DNA of 64,000 nt from Butyrivibrio proteoclasticus (GTDB lineage: Bacteria > Bacillota > Clostridia > Lachnospirales > Lachnospiraceae): NCBI RefSeq assembly GCF_900115735.1, contig NZ_FOXO01000001.1, forward strand, positions 222,108 to 286,107, read 5' to 3'. The notes under the pieces were generated by a model. The model searched no databases. It was not told the DNA's origin and saw only the letters and a list, made by a program, of their open reading frames with translations. The position numbers were made by a program, and so were the translations under genes. Shown here piece after piece: positions 44,077 to 53,476 of this stretch. Positions within the stretch are counted from its first letter, which is position 1; every line of letters starts with the position of its first letter.

Positions 44077-45040
44077 ATGAAAAGGAAGAGAAGAAAAAAG
44101 TGACAAAATTGTAATTCTTATTCCTTGTTACAATGAAAGTAAAACAATAGAGAACGTAGTTACGGATTTCAGGAGAGTTTTACCTGAAGCTACAATTTAT
44201 GTATACGATAACAATTCAGCTGATGGAACAGATGAAATAGCAAGAAAAGCTGGAGCTGTTGTACGTTATGAACATCAGCAGGGTAAGGGGAATGTCATTA
44301 GACGTATGTTTTCAGAAATTGATGCCGAGTGTTATCTTATGGTTGATGGAGATGATACATATCCGGCTGAAGCAGCTCCGGAAATGGTTGAGAAGATTCT
44401 TGGTGACAGGGCGGATATGATAGTTGGTGATAGATTATCATCTACTTATTTTGAAGAGAACAAGAGACCTTTCCACAATTTTGGAAATTCAATAGTTAGG
44501 TGGAGTATCAATACTCTTTTCAAGAATGATATCAAGGACATAATGACTGGATATAGGGCATTTAGCTATAGATTTGTTAAGACTTTCTCGGTTCTATCCA
44601 AGGGTTTTGAGATTGAGACTGAGATGAGTATACACGCTATAGATAAGAATATGTTTGTTGAGAATGTCATTATAGATTATAGAGACAGACCGGCAGGAAG
44701 TGAATCTAAACTGAATACATATTCTGATGGTTTTAAAGTTTTGAAAACTATTATGCGTTTGTTTAGAACATATAGACCGGGAGTATTCTTTGGAGTAATT
44801 GCAGCGGTTCTTGCAATCATCTCTGCTGCTTTCTTTATCCCTGTGTTTACAGCATTTAAGCGAACAGGCGAGGTAGCACAGTTCCCAACATTGATAGTAT
44901 GTGGTTTTGTTATGATAGCTGCTATTATATCTTATTTTGCAGGTGTGGTTCTCAAGACTATATATCAGAAGAATAGACAGGATTTTGAGATGGATTTGTA
45001 TAGGGTAACTTCTGAAATGCAGATGAAAATGGATAGATGA
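44077..45040 (+). pseudogene. Second copy of the GT2 glycosyltransferase, start lost or out of frame
   Basis: From about 44112 onward this is more than 95 percent identical in protein to the GT2 at 19957 (ILIPCYNESKTIE, DGDDTYPAEAAP, C-terminal spans). The start ATG-GAT of copy 1 reads AGT-GAC here. The only upstream ATG, at 44077 (MKRKRRKK), is out of frame by one base; removing one A from the A6 run at 44094-44099 would join it to the enzyme. As it stands translation could begin only at an internal Met (44306), without the nucleotide-binding strand. Confidence 0.75.
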
Positions 45041-45128
45041 TTGTGTTGAAGGTGAGCGTTGAATGATCTGTTTATGATCATAAATCTTTTCTGAATAATA
45101 AAGAAATGCCATCGAAGAGATACTGATA

Positions 45129-45228
45129 GTAAGCACTCAATCATGAGTACCACATAAAGAAGAAACCGCCATTTTACTGGTGGTTTCATAAATTTGCACA
45201 TTGATAATAAAATTAAGATTTTTTCTTA
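45129..45228. mobile_element. IS66-type end remnant with GAAACCGCCA hairpin
   Basis: GTAAGCACTCAATCATGAGT, then GAAACCGCCA-TTTTAC-TGGTGGTTTC, which forms a 10-bp stem. It is the same block as at 41908 and 49582. Confidence 0.6.
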
Positions 45229-46964
45229 GGGAGATGGAACTGCTTTTGGATATTCTTGGACCATGGAAGAAGATCCTGGATACATTGTTACCCAGTTCTT
45301 GCGTCCGAGAAGAAGTATTCTGTCCCCAAGACCACATCCATCGAAAGACGTGATGATGAGCACCTTGACATGATGTATCCTTATGCCAACTGCATGAAGT
45401 TTTTTCTGATATAGAGATTCCTGAAGAATTGGAAGGGGATACCAGTCGCAGCAGTTGCCTGAATGTTGGCGCATTTTTTGTGATCAGGAAGATCATTGCC
45501 AGCTATCATATCGACGAGATGATAGGTCGTATTGTTGGAAAGGATGCAGGACTGTTTCTTGATCTTGCAGCATACAGTATTCTGACTGAGAACAATGCGG
45601 GTCAGTATTATCCTGACTATGCTTATAAACATCCTCTCTTTACAAAAGGGATGCATGTCTATAGTGACTCCAAGGTTTCAGACTTCATTGGCCAGGATAT
45701 GACAGGTGCAAGGATTGCTTTTCTTAATGAATGGAATAAGAGCAGGAATCATAGATCCAAGATATATGTTTCTTATGATTCAACTAACAAGCACTGCCAG
45801 GCTGGCGATATAGACCTTGCCAAGATAGGTCATGAAAAGGATAAGCAGGATAAGCCAATATTCAATTGTACTGTAGCTTATGACAGGAATAACAATGAAC
45901 CTCTTTTCTATGAGGGCTATCCGGGTAGCATCAACGACGTGTCACAGCTTCAGTACATGCTGGAAAAAGTTGAAGGCTATGGCTATAAAAATATAGGATT
46001 CATTCTCGACAGGGGATATTTCAGTGAGGCAAACATTCACTACATGGACCATCATGGTTACGGCTTTGTGATCATGGTCAAGGGCATGAAGGATCTTGTA
46101 AGTGCGCTCGTTTTAAAACATAAAGGCAGCTTTGAACAGAGCAGGGCAAATAGCATAAAATCTTATAAAGTCAATGGAGTGATAGTTAAGATGCAGCTGT
46201 TCCCTTCTGATGAAAAGGACAGATATTTCCATATATACTATAATGACAGAAAACATGCAGCAGAACGCGAGAATGTCGAAAGGAAGATAGACAGGATAGT
46301 CGAGTTCCTGGAAAAGAACAGGGGCAAGAAGATTCCCAAAAGTCCTAACATTGAGAAATACTTCAAGCTTGAGATTTACAACGAGGGCAAAGAAGATGAA
46401 CGACTTCTTGCATGGCGTGAACGCACAGATGTAATAGACAGGGAGATAGCGCTCTGCGGATACTTTGTGCTTATCACATCAGAGTCCATGACAGCGGAAG
46501 AAGCAAAGGAGAGCGGACGGAAAGAGAATTATATGACAGTTCCTGCAGCACTTAAGGAACTAGAAAAGATAGAGATGATAAAGTCCTCTGACAACACATA
46601 CAGGATAGATCATGCAGTGAGTGCTACCCAGAAAGCGATACTTAAGGCGTTCGGAATGAATGCAACGTTCAGCCTTGCTTTTTTTGGCTCTAGTTTGGTG
46701 GTCTTTAAGTATTATTTTCATTATGGCATGAAGGAATTCTTCCTGGATCATTTGAAATATTTATTGATTACTGTGGCAATAGGGACTGTTGTATATACAA
46801 TTTGCGGTGCTGTTGTTTTACAATCTATAGTGATTACACTACTAATTAAATCAATAATGTGTTTCTCATTGACATTTTTGCTGTACTGGTTGATTCTTAG
46901 AAAGTTTTCAAATTATAACGAAACAATTACATGGCTTAAGAAAGTGTTAAAAGCAAAGTGTTAA
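45229..46964 (+). pseudogene. IS1634-like transposase fused in frame to the tail of a Wzx-type flippase
   Basis: 45229-46665 is a 5'-truncated IS1634-like transposase (SRSSCLNVGAFFVIRKIIAS, FILDRGYFSEANIHYMDHHG) that also lacks about 60 codons after SMTAEEA. At about 46665 the frame passes without interruption into about 100 residues with three hydrophobic spans (FSLAFFGSSLVVFKYYFHYG, YLLITVAIGTVVYTICGAVV), the C-terminus of a polysaccharide flippase. A protein of up to 511 residues is readable from 45429, but it should be inactive in both roles. Confidence 0.75.
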
Positions 46965-46968
46965 AAAG

Positions 46969-46989
46969 GTTTCATGTTTAACCATTTAC
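46969..46989. mobile_element. Possible IS66-type terminal scrap
   Basis: TTTCATGTTTAACCATTTAC resembles the right end of the 228-bp element at 49787-49809. Confidence 0.3.
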
Positions 46990-46998
46990 TTATTTATT

Positions 46999-47989
46999 TA
47001 GCGCGTGCTCAACAATTAATAACCACTGATATTTACTGACTTTGCGGGCAATCCGTGAGATAATAGATGCAAGGAAATCATTACTATTACTTCAAAAACC
47101 TTGCACTTTTCGCGGAGAATCTTATGTACAAAAAGAATCAAAATCGTCAAATAACACTCAAGGATTTTAATCAGCCACTTGGCTTGAAGCTAAATCCTGA
47201 GAACAAATGAATAAAGAAAGCTGCCATGATACCATGGTATGACATCGAAGAAGAATACGCTGATCTGTTCCCATCAGGTTGTGGGATGCCGGCAAAACCT
47301 CTGAGGATGGCTCTTGGTGCACTTCTCATTCAGAAGAAATATGACTATTCTGACAGAGAGCTTGTAGAGTAGATCCAGGAGAATCCGTATTATCAGTATT
47401 TCATCGGTCTACCTGGATTCCAGCTAGAGCAACCATTTGCACCATCACTGCTTGTTGAATTTGGTGCAAAGCTTGACCTAAGTGTAGAGAATGGTCTTGG
47501 CAGGATAGAAAAGATACCCTTTGAAGCTTACAACGAAAGCGAAGTGCTGATTCCAGCAATAGAGAACTACTACAAGCGTAATGGACATTATCCCGAAAGA
47601 GTTCTTGCAGATAAGATATACAGAAACAGAGTCAATCTTGCGTACTGCAAAGAGCATGGGATAAGGCTTGCTGGACCGGCACTTGGAAGGCCTGGAAAGG
47701 ACACAGTCATCGATAAGCGGACAGAGTACATTGATAGCGCAGACAGAATTGAAGCCCGGCGTAAATTTGGATTATCAAAGCACAGTCATGGACTGGGCTT
47801 GATCATGACAAAGCGCGAGGATACTACACGCAGCTCTATAGTGCTGTCGATCATCTCAATGAACCTTGATAGCCTACTAAGGCTTTCTTTGTTCCAAAAA
47901 TTGATTTTGATATTTTCAAGGTACAATTGTTGTTATATTTTATGCGAAAACATCGGTTGAAAAATCAGCCGGTTGCTGAGCATACACTA
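46999..47989 (+). mobile_element. Internally deleted IS1182-like element, copy B
   Basis: Same ends and same internal join as copy A (40082-41073). The transposase frame is further broken by TGA near 47208 and TAG near 47370, leaving only the last 138 codons open (47544-47960). Confidence 0.8.
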
Positions 47990-48028
47990 ATCTAGGTATG
48001 CTTAATGTATGAAAAGGAATAGGGAGAT

Positions 48029-48657
48029 ATGAGCTTTGTATATGCTGAAAAAATAAATGACACATTAGACATAATGTGTGACACTAAAGTGGGCCTAGAT
48101 GGATCTGTAGGAGCTTCTTTTTCGAAAGAATAAATTGAAGCAATTATTAAATATGGAATAGTTAAGGTCTCTGTAATCTGCTCTGAGATTGCTATAGCAT
48201 TTGCAGGAAATAATATTTTCCTTGCGTCAAAATTGTTTAATCGCCTCTATGAGATGAGAACCTTTTCTACGAAAGATGTTGTTAATAAGGCCCATGAGAT
48301 TCATTTAGAGGGTAATAACAATGATATAGAGTTTATAGTAGCTAGCTGTGAAGATGGAGATTTATCACTTCATTGTATAAAGGAACATGAAGTATTTAAG
48401 AATTGTTCATTCGCGTGGATAGGGAGCATACATCACTAATAGGGGAATTTTATCTTAACCCGGACACCATATATGATGGTGTTGTTTATAGTGACAATGC
48501 TTACGCAGATCGAAGATTTCTTTTTGATAGAAGTAGTAAAGTTGGTTCTATTGTTCGGAAATTGAAAAGTCTTGACTGGAATATCCAAAGGCTCGCAATT
48601 GCAAAGGTCAGAGGCTTAGATTGGAACGATGTCTGGAATGACGGAATCGACCATTGA
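48029..48657 (+). pseudogene. Degenerate gene of unknown family
   Basis: ATG 48029 opens SFVYAEKINDTLDIMCDTKV, interrupted by TAA at 48131-48133 after FSKE, then continues to about 48425 (FAWIG) where the frame shifts to EFYLNPDTIYDGVVYSDNAY and ends at 48657. Length would be about 210 residues. The start loosely resembles Ntn-hydrolase/proteasome-like strands, which is not enough to name it. Confidence 0.5.
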
Positions 48658-48935
48658 TTCCTTGATGAGATGTTTCCAGTAGTTGTAGGCATGGAATGAT
48701 TGGTTGTTTTGGATGCACCATTCTCTGATCGGCAGACCACTTTCAAACTGTTGATTGATCAGAGTAGTCAATTTGGCCAGCTTTGCCTGATGTAATTTTT
48801 GTTTTGCGTTCATGAGATACCTCCGTTGTCTTGTACGCGCGAATTGCTGAAAATGTACAAATCGCGCATTGTTATTTGGAGTAATCATCTCATGAGTGTG
48901 GTAGTGTTAAAAGGTACTTGCGGTTGAGGGCTTAC
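48650..48935 (-). mobile_element. IS66-family fragment with tnpA-like gene
   Basis: The minus-strand gene starting at ATG 48813 reads NAKQKLHQAKLAKLTTLINQ and IREWCIQNNQSFHAYNYWKH, the small HTH accessory protein TnpA of IS66 elements. It runs out of homology near 48660 and stops at 48616. The terminus is GGTACTTGCGGTTGAGGGC-TTAC at 48913-48935. The main transposase is absent. Confidence 0.75.
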
Positions 48936-48937
48936 AG

Positions 48938-49585
48938 TGGGAGGATGGAGGTGCGAGATTGTTTGCTGCTAGTACATATGAGGAAATAGAGCAAATTGAA
49001 AGTCAAGTAGAAAACATGGAAATTGTTGTTTTTCTTTTTGTACGCCCTTCTGAAGAACAGATTTTAAAAGAATTTGAATATATTCATTATAATTCTGCAA
49101 AATACTGTACGATCTATGCAGTTGGATATACGGATGATTATTCAAAGACAAGTGAGCGTTCTTATAGGAAGGTGGATGTTTATATGCAACAGGATTGGTA
49201 TTTCAGTATGAAAGCTTTTACTGAATTTAAAGAAAAATTGCAAGAACGCATACATTGGAGCTATTCTGGCGAGACAGAAATTTTAATTTTACAGAACAAC
49301 CCCGGAAAGAGGAATGTACTTGATTTCAGAAATTATGTTGCGATTGATATAAATAAAGGTATCCGTGAAGGATATATTGATTCTTTTCAGAGCTTTATGG
49401 AGGCTTTGATAAGAAGTTCTAAACGGGTGGTTACAGCAAAAGAGGCTGCTCGTTATATTCGAAATTCAAGAATCAGTGTTAAGGAAACTCTTGCTAGTGC
49501 TATAGATGCTAGCAAGAAAGTTCCTGTCCCAATAAAGGAAATAGTAAAGGATAGACTGTTTTATCGTTGCGCAAATTCAATGTAA
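48938..49585 (+). CDS. Unidentified protein truncated at both ends by IS66-type termini
   Basis: About 215 residues without a proper start: the frame emerges from the IS66 end as EDGGARLFAASTYEEIEQIE; the first usable codon is TTG 48959. The C-terminus (RLFYRCANSM) ends in TAA supplied by the next IS66-type terminus at 49582. The mid part has VVFLFVRPSEEQ and DFRNYVAIDINKG strands. No family recognised; it is likely a gene fragment. Confidence 0.45.
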   Translation, partial: WEDGGARLFAASTYEEIEQIESQVENMEIVVFLFVRPSEEQILKEFEYIHYNSAKYCTIYAVGYTDDYSKTSERSYRKVDVYMQQDWYFSMKAFTEFKEKLQERIHWSYSGETEILILQNNPGKRNVLDFRNYVAIDINKGIREGYIDSFQSFMEALIRSSKRVVTAKEAARYIRNSRISVKETLASAIDASKKVPVPIKEIVKDRLFYRCANSM

Positions 49586-49809
49586 GCCCTCATTCATGAG
49601 TACTAAATAAAAAAGAAATCGCCATTTTACTAACGATTTCATAGATTAGTACTTTGATAAGTGAACTAATATTTTTTATACCTGCTTGGACATTTCTGCT
49701 GAACAAGCTTCTCCCATAGGCACCAGAACTCCCAAAATAGACCAGAAAATGAGAAAGCCGCGCGATGCGCGGCTATAAAAACTCAAGGTACTCATGGTTA
49801 ACCATTTAC
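49582..49809. mobile_element. 228-bp MITE-like element with IS66-type ends
   Basis: The left end GTAAGCCCTCATTCATGAGT-AC and the reverse complement of the right end, GTAAATGGTTAACCATGAGT-AC, are imperfect inverted repeats. Inside are a GAAATCG/CGATTTC-type stem and a strong AGCCGCGC-GAT-GCGCGGCT hairpin (49756-49774). It has no coding capacity. Blocks at 41908 and 45129 match its left half. Confidence 0.55.
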
Positions 49810-49912
49810 TAAACAGGTACGAATGATTGCGAATTTATGACTGTATTAAAGCATTGTATAAAAAATCTTAAGAAGTCAGGGTGTGGTTACAACAGAAACG
49901 AGGGATAAATAT

Positions 49913-51088
49913 ATGATTTACAGTTACAATGTGAAGGTACCACTGAGCTATAACTGTTTTGAGATAAATACTTATAAACCAGACTTAGAGACAAGATTTG
50001 AGATTGAGAATGAAGTTGTAACAGAAATCAATGTCGTTTTTCGAGCATATGATATCACTGGATATCCCGAAGGCTATGACTTTAGAGATACTTTGGAGAT
50101 AAGGCTATACACAACAAGAGATGAAAATCTAGATAAAGTTACGGGGATGACTGCATCAATAAAGGGGGCAGTAGCTCCTTATATTACATGTGAAATCAAT
50201 GGTATATTAGTTGACGGTGAGGAATATGCAATAAAATTTGCAGAAGAAATTACTGGCAAGATTTGCAAAGAGGTGAGCCTTGTTTTGATAAGACATAATT
50301 TTAATAGACATTTGTTTCAACCACGTATTGAACCAAATTGGAGGATGGCCGTGTGGAATCATTCAGAATATGCTCAGTATATGGCAGTTAAAGATAAGGC
50401 TACCGAGGAAGGCGATGGTGCAAGAAATAGAATAGTTAGAGTTCATGATAATATGCACATGGTTGATGCTGTGTATATTATGTCCACTATAACTGTGAAT
50501 TCAAATGAGTTTGATTTAGGTTCGTGCCTTTATCCTAAGGATGATACAGTAGAATTTCTGGTTAATGAGTACTACTCCGCCTTGGGATCAGAGAAACTAA
50601 AGAGCAAGTTTTTTCATTTATTTACGATGATTGAATTTGTTGAACAGAAATATGAAAAATATAATGGAGCTGCGACTTTACTTAAAAGTGATGAAGTTGA
50701 CCACATCATAGATGTAATAAAATCAGAGCTAACCGAACAAAACAAGGGAAGAATTGTGTCGAGTGTTAAAGATTTGTTGCTTAAGATGAATGATACTGGC
50801 AGAGCACAGAAGCTATTGAATATTCTTGATTGGATGGGGATAAAAAAATATAGAAGGTTTGGAGATGATTCTACAATAGATAAAAATCTTTTGGATGAGA
50901 TTATAGGCGTGCGAAACAAATCTTTTCATGGTGCTGCCGAGAAAGAATCAGAAGCTGAAAGAAAATATGGGAATGCAGTAGAGAAGCTTCTTTATATCAA
51001 TGAGCAGATTATTGAATATGTAAGGAAAGAGAATCAAGTTGAAATTCCTGAAGAAGGATATGTTCTTATTACGGGGCGGATAAAATGA
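49913..51088 (+). CDS. HEPN-motif protein (ApeA-like) of a two-gene unit
   Basis: 391 residues from ATG 49913 (GAGGG upstream; a GTG at 49883 is also in frame). The N-terminal two thirds look beta-rich and uncharacterised; the C-terminal 120 residues are helical with GVRNKSFHGA, an R-x4-H HEPN ribonuclease motif. ApeA-type abortive-infection proteins have this order. The next gene starts 2 bases after the stop. Confidence 0.55.
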   Translation: MIYSYNVKVPLSYNCFEINTYKPDLETRFEIENEVVTEINVVFRAYDITGYPEGYDFRDTLEIRLYTTRDENLDKVTGMTASIKGAVAPYITCEINGILVDGEEYAIKFAEEITGKICKEVSLVLIRHNFNRHLFQPRIEPNWRMAVWNHSEYAQYMAVKDKATEEGDGARNRIVRVHDNMHMVDAVYIMSTITVNSNEFDLGSCLYPKDDTVEFLVNEYYSALGSEKLKSKFFHLFTMIEFVEQKYEKYNGAATLLKSDEVDHIIDVIKSELTEQNKGRIVSSVKDLLLKMNDTGRAQKLLNILDWMGIKKYRRFGDDSTIDKNLLDEIIGVRNKSFHGAAEKESEAERKYGNAVEKLLYINEQIIEYVRKENQVEIPEEGYVLITGRIK

Positions 51089-51089
51089 T

Positions 51090-51869
51090 ATGGATGAAAT
51101 TAAAAAGATTGTAAAATCTGATACCATAATAGTAGAAGCAGGCACATTTGTCGAAAATGCAATTGGGGTGTTCACGAAGGATCCTGCTGCAATCTTGGCT
51201 ACGGTGCAACAAATTAGGAGCTTACCTTTTACGATTAGAGATGGAATATTCTGGGAGAACTTTTACGCTTTTCTTACTCATGTATATGATTTTGATGAGA
51301 ATACAGGCACATTGAGAGACCATAACAGAAAAAAGCTCGCAGAATTATTGGCAGAGCAGACCCCTAATGAGGAAGCTGAGTATGAGGGCAGTCCCGATAA
51401 GCTTCGTGAGAATGCAAAACGCTTGATTAAGCTTATTGATGATGCCAGCACAGTACAAAAGGCAGTTTATTATGCAAATTTGGCAAGAGCAGCATTAAAC
51501 ATGAAGATTACCAGAAATCTATTCTTTAAGCTCTGTAATTGCGTAAGATATTTAACTGAAGAAGATTTAATTTTTCTTATCGATGATATCCAGAAAACTG
51601 GTACTGCTACAATAGAAGATGACCGAGATACGATAGATGATTTCAGGGCAGTTGGAATTTTGATGGAAGTCGATGGTGGCTTTTCATATACACAGCGAGC
51701 TATAGATTTAGTGAAATTTGGATTGATGTATGAAAAGGATGTAAAGATTCTAGGTGAAGTTCAGCAAAGACAAATGACTGGAACGGTATCTGATGTAGAT
51801 GTAGCTAAAATGTTTAAATTTAATGATGAAGGAAAGCTAACAATTAGCGGAAATACTGGAAAAGACTAA
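51090..51869 (+). CDS. Hypothetical partner of the HEPN-motif protein
   Basis: 259 residues, no transmembrane segment, largely helical (DEIKKIVKSDTIIVEAGTFV, KLRENAKRLIKLIDDASTVQ). A late segment, DFRAVGILMEVDGGFSYTQR, resembles a winged-helix strand-turn. The short gap to the HEPN gene implies coexpression; it may be an antitoxin-like or sensor partner. Family unknown. Confidence 0.5.
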   Translation: MDEIKKIVKSDTIIVEAGTFVENAIGVFTKDPAAILATVQQIRSLPFTIRDGIFWENFYAFLTHVYDFDENTGTLRDHNRKKLAELLAEQTPNEEAEYEGSPDKLRENAKRLIKLIDDASTVQKAVYYANLARAALNMKITRNLFFKLCNCVRYLTEEDLIFLIDDIQKTGTATIEDDRDTIDDFRAVGILMEVDGGFSYTQRAIDLVKFGLMYEKDVKILGEVQQRQMTGTVSDVDVAKMFKFNDEGKLTISGNTGKD

Positions 51870-52198
51870 TTTTCAAATCCACCATTGACCGTATATTAGT
51901 AATATATTACTTTATTGATATGGTTTTGGACAATGGATATAAATTCATTTGAATGAACTTTTGATTTTAGTGAATGATAAGCCATATGAGGTGGAAGTTG
52001 TTCGAAGTTTAAAATAACTGTATCCTTTCTCCTATTCGTTGTTGAAGGTGATTTTGAAAATGCGTTTATTATTGGCGCTTAACCTGTAATTGAAATTAAG
52101 AAAATTATAATACAATAGATTTTGAAGTTGCAGAGTACTGACACTGGTACTAGACGAGAATTGATTTGAAGAAATGTGTTAATGGGAGAATAATTTAC
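51870..52198. other. Gap before the Septu genes
   Basis: Mostly AT-rich with no gene. A short frame near 51965-52015 (ILVNDKPYEVEVVRSLK) may be a gene scrap. TATAAT at about 52110 could be the -10 box for ptuA, but no good -35 is seen. Confidence 0.3.
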
Positions 52199-53473
52199 AT
52201 GTTCTTAAAAAAATTAGAATTAAAAAATTTCAGAGGGATAGAAGCTCAAAATATTGATTTTAATGATGGTATTAATTTGATAATTGGAAATAATGGTGCT
52301 GGTAAAACAAGCATTCTATCAGCTATTGCAAATACGCTTAGTATTATGACTGCTTCTCTTTCGGGAGGAGAAGTATTACATTTTAATCAAAATGATGTAA
52401 GATGTGTTCAAAGGCGAGTTAGTGAATCAATAGTGGAATCAAAGCAGGCTTTTCCGATAGAGGCCAAGAGCACCATTGATTTTAATGGGATATCCTTGCA
52501 ATTTGGTCAAACTGGAAAGGATATTCTAGATGTTTTGAATTTACAAGGAATTGATGGATGGAATCATAAGGATGAGATAATAGCAGTTATGAATGGTGTA
52601 TATCCTTTGATCAGTTATCAACGTTTTGATCGTGAATGGAAATTGCAGGCAAATGAAAATAGAGGTGAAGTAGTAGTCAGATATGGGACAGTTACAAGAG
52701 AGTCAGGATATGAGGATTGTTTGTCCGGGACAGGATATGAAGATATAATTCAGAAGTGGTGCCTTACAATGGCGCTTATGGAGTATGAAAGAAAGTCGGA
52801 GATAAGGGAATTTAAGGCATTTCAGAGAATTGTTGAGAAGTTTATACAAGAGTTAGAAGATAATAATCAAAAAATAAGTGTATACTACTCTTCTGAGGTT
52901 GGTAGTTTGGTATATGAATCAGGAGATTCACGATTGCCTTTATATGATCTAAGTACAGGATATAGAGCAATTATGTCGATGATTATGGAACTTGCCTATA
53001 GATCAGTTATCCTTAATCCTGAAATTTGTGATGATATAGAAAGAATAGAGGGAATTGTTCTTATTGATGAAATAGATGCACATCTTCACCCTAAGTGGCA
53101 GTGGAGAATACTTGATGCTTTAAAGGCTACTTTTCCATCTGTTCAATTTATTGTAGCAACGCATTCACCTATGGTTATAGCTTCCGTGCAAAATGTAAAT
53201 ATAATAAATCTTGATGTTGACAATGGAGTAACATATTTAGAGTCAGCATATGGTTTTTCAGCTGGAGATGTGTTAACTCTTCGACAGGGAACAACCGAAA
53301 TGCCTATGGAAGCCAAGAAACAGTTAGATGAATTGGATAGAGCCTTGGACGAAGCAGATGATAATCGTGCTCGTGCAATATTAGAAAAGGCATTATCTGA
53401 ATATGGTGAAAATTCTGCATTTTATAACGAGTTATATCAGATGTACAAATTGAATTCATGGATGGATGTGTAA
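52199..53473 (+). CDS. ptuA: Septu ATPase PtuA
   Basis: 424 residues from ATG 52199 (an in-frame codon at 52166 is also possible). KLELKNFRGIEAQNIDFND leads to Walker A GNNGAGKTS (30-38); Walker B is GIVLIDEIDAHLHP and the switch is VATHSPMV. The C-terminus is helical (LDELDRALDEADDNRARAIL). With an HNH nuclease gene directly downstream it forms a Septu-type antiphage system, in which the ATPase complex restrains the nuclease until nucleotide levels fall. Confidence 0.83.
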   Translation: MFLKKLELKNFRGIEAQNIDFNDGINLIIGNNGAGKTSILSAIANTLSIMTASLSGGEVLHFNQNDVRCVQRRVSESIVESKQAFPIEAKSTIDFNGISLQFGQTGKDILDVLNLQGIDGWNHKDEIIAVMNGVYPLISYQRFDREWKLQANENRGEVVVRYGTVTRESGYEDCLSGTGYEDIIQKWCLTMALMEYERKSEIREFKAFQRIVEKFIQELEDNNQKISVYYSSEVGSLVYESGDSRLPLYDLSTGYRAIMSMIMELAYRSVILNPEICDDIERIEGIVLIDEIDAHLHPKWQWRILDALKATFPSVQFIVATHSPMVIASVQNVNIINLDVDNGVTYLESAYGFSAGDVLTLRQGTTEMPMEAKKQLDELDRALDEADDNRARAILEKALSEYGENSAFYNELYQMYKLNSWMDV

Positions 53474-53476
53474 TAT

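Noticed and set aside
44094..44100. Programmed frameshift at AAAAAAG in the second GT2 copy
   Set aside because: The heptamer matches a -1 slippery site, but the enzyme frame would need a +1 shift; a -1 shift leads straight to TAA.
45137..45656. Minus-strand frames over the IS1634-like remnant
   Set aside because: The plus strand encodes a recognisable transposase; these frames have low-complexity, Ser/His/Ile-rich translations typical of antisense reading.
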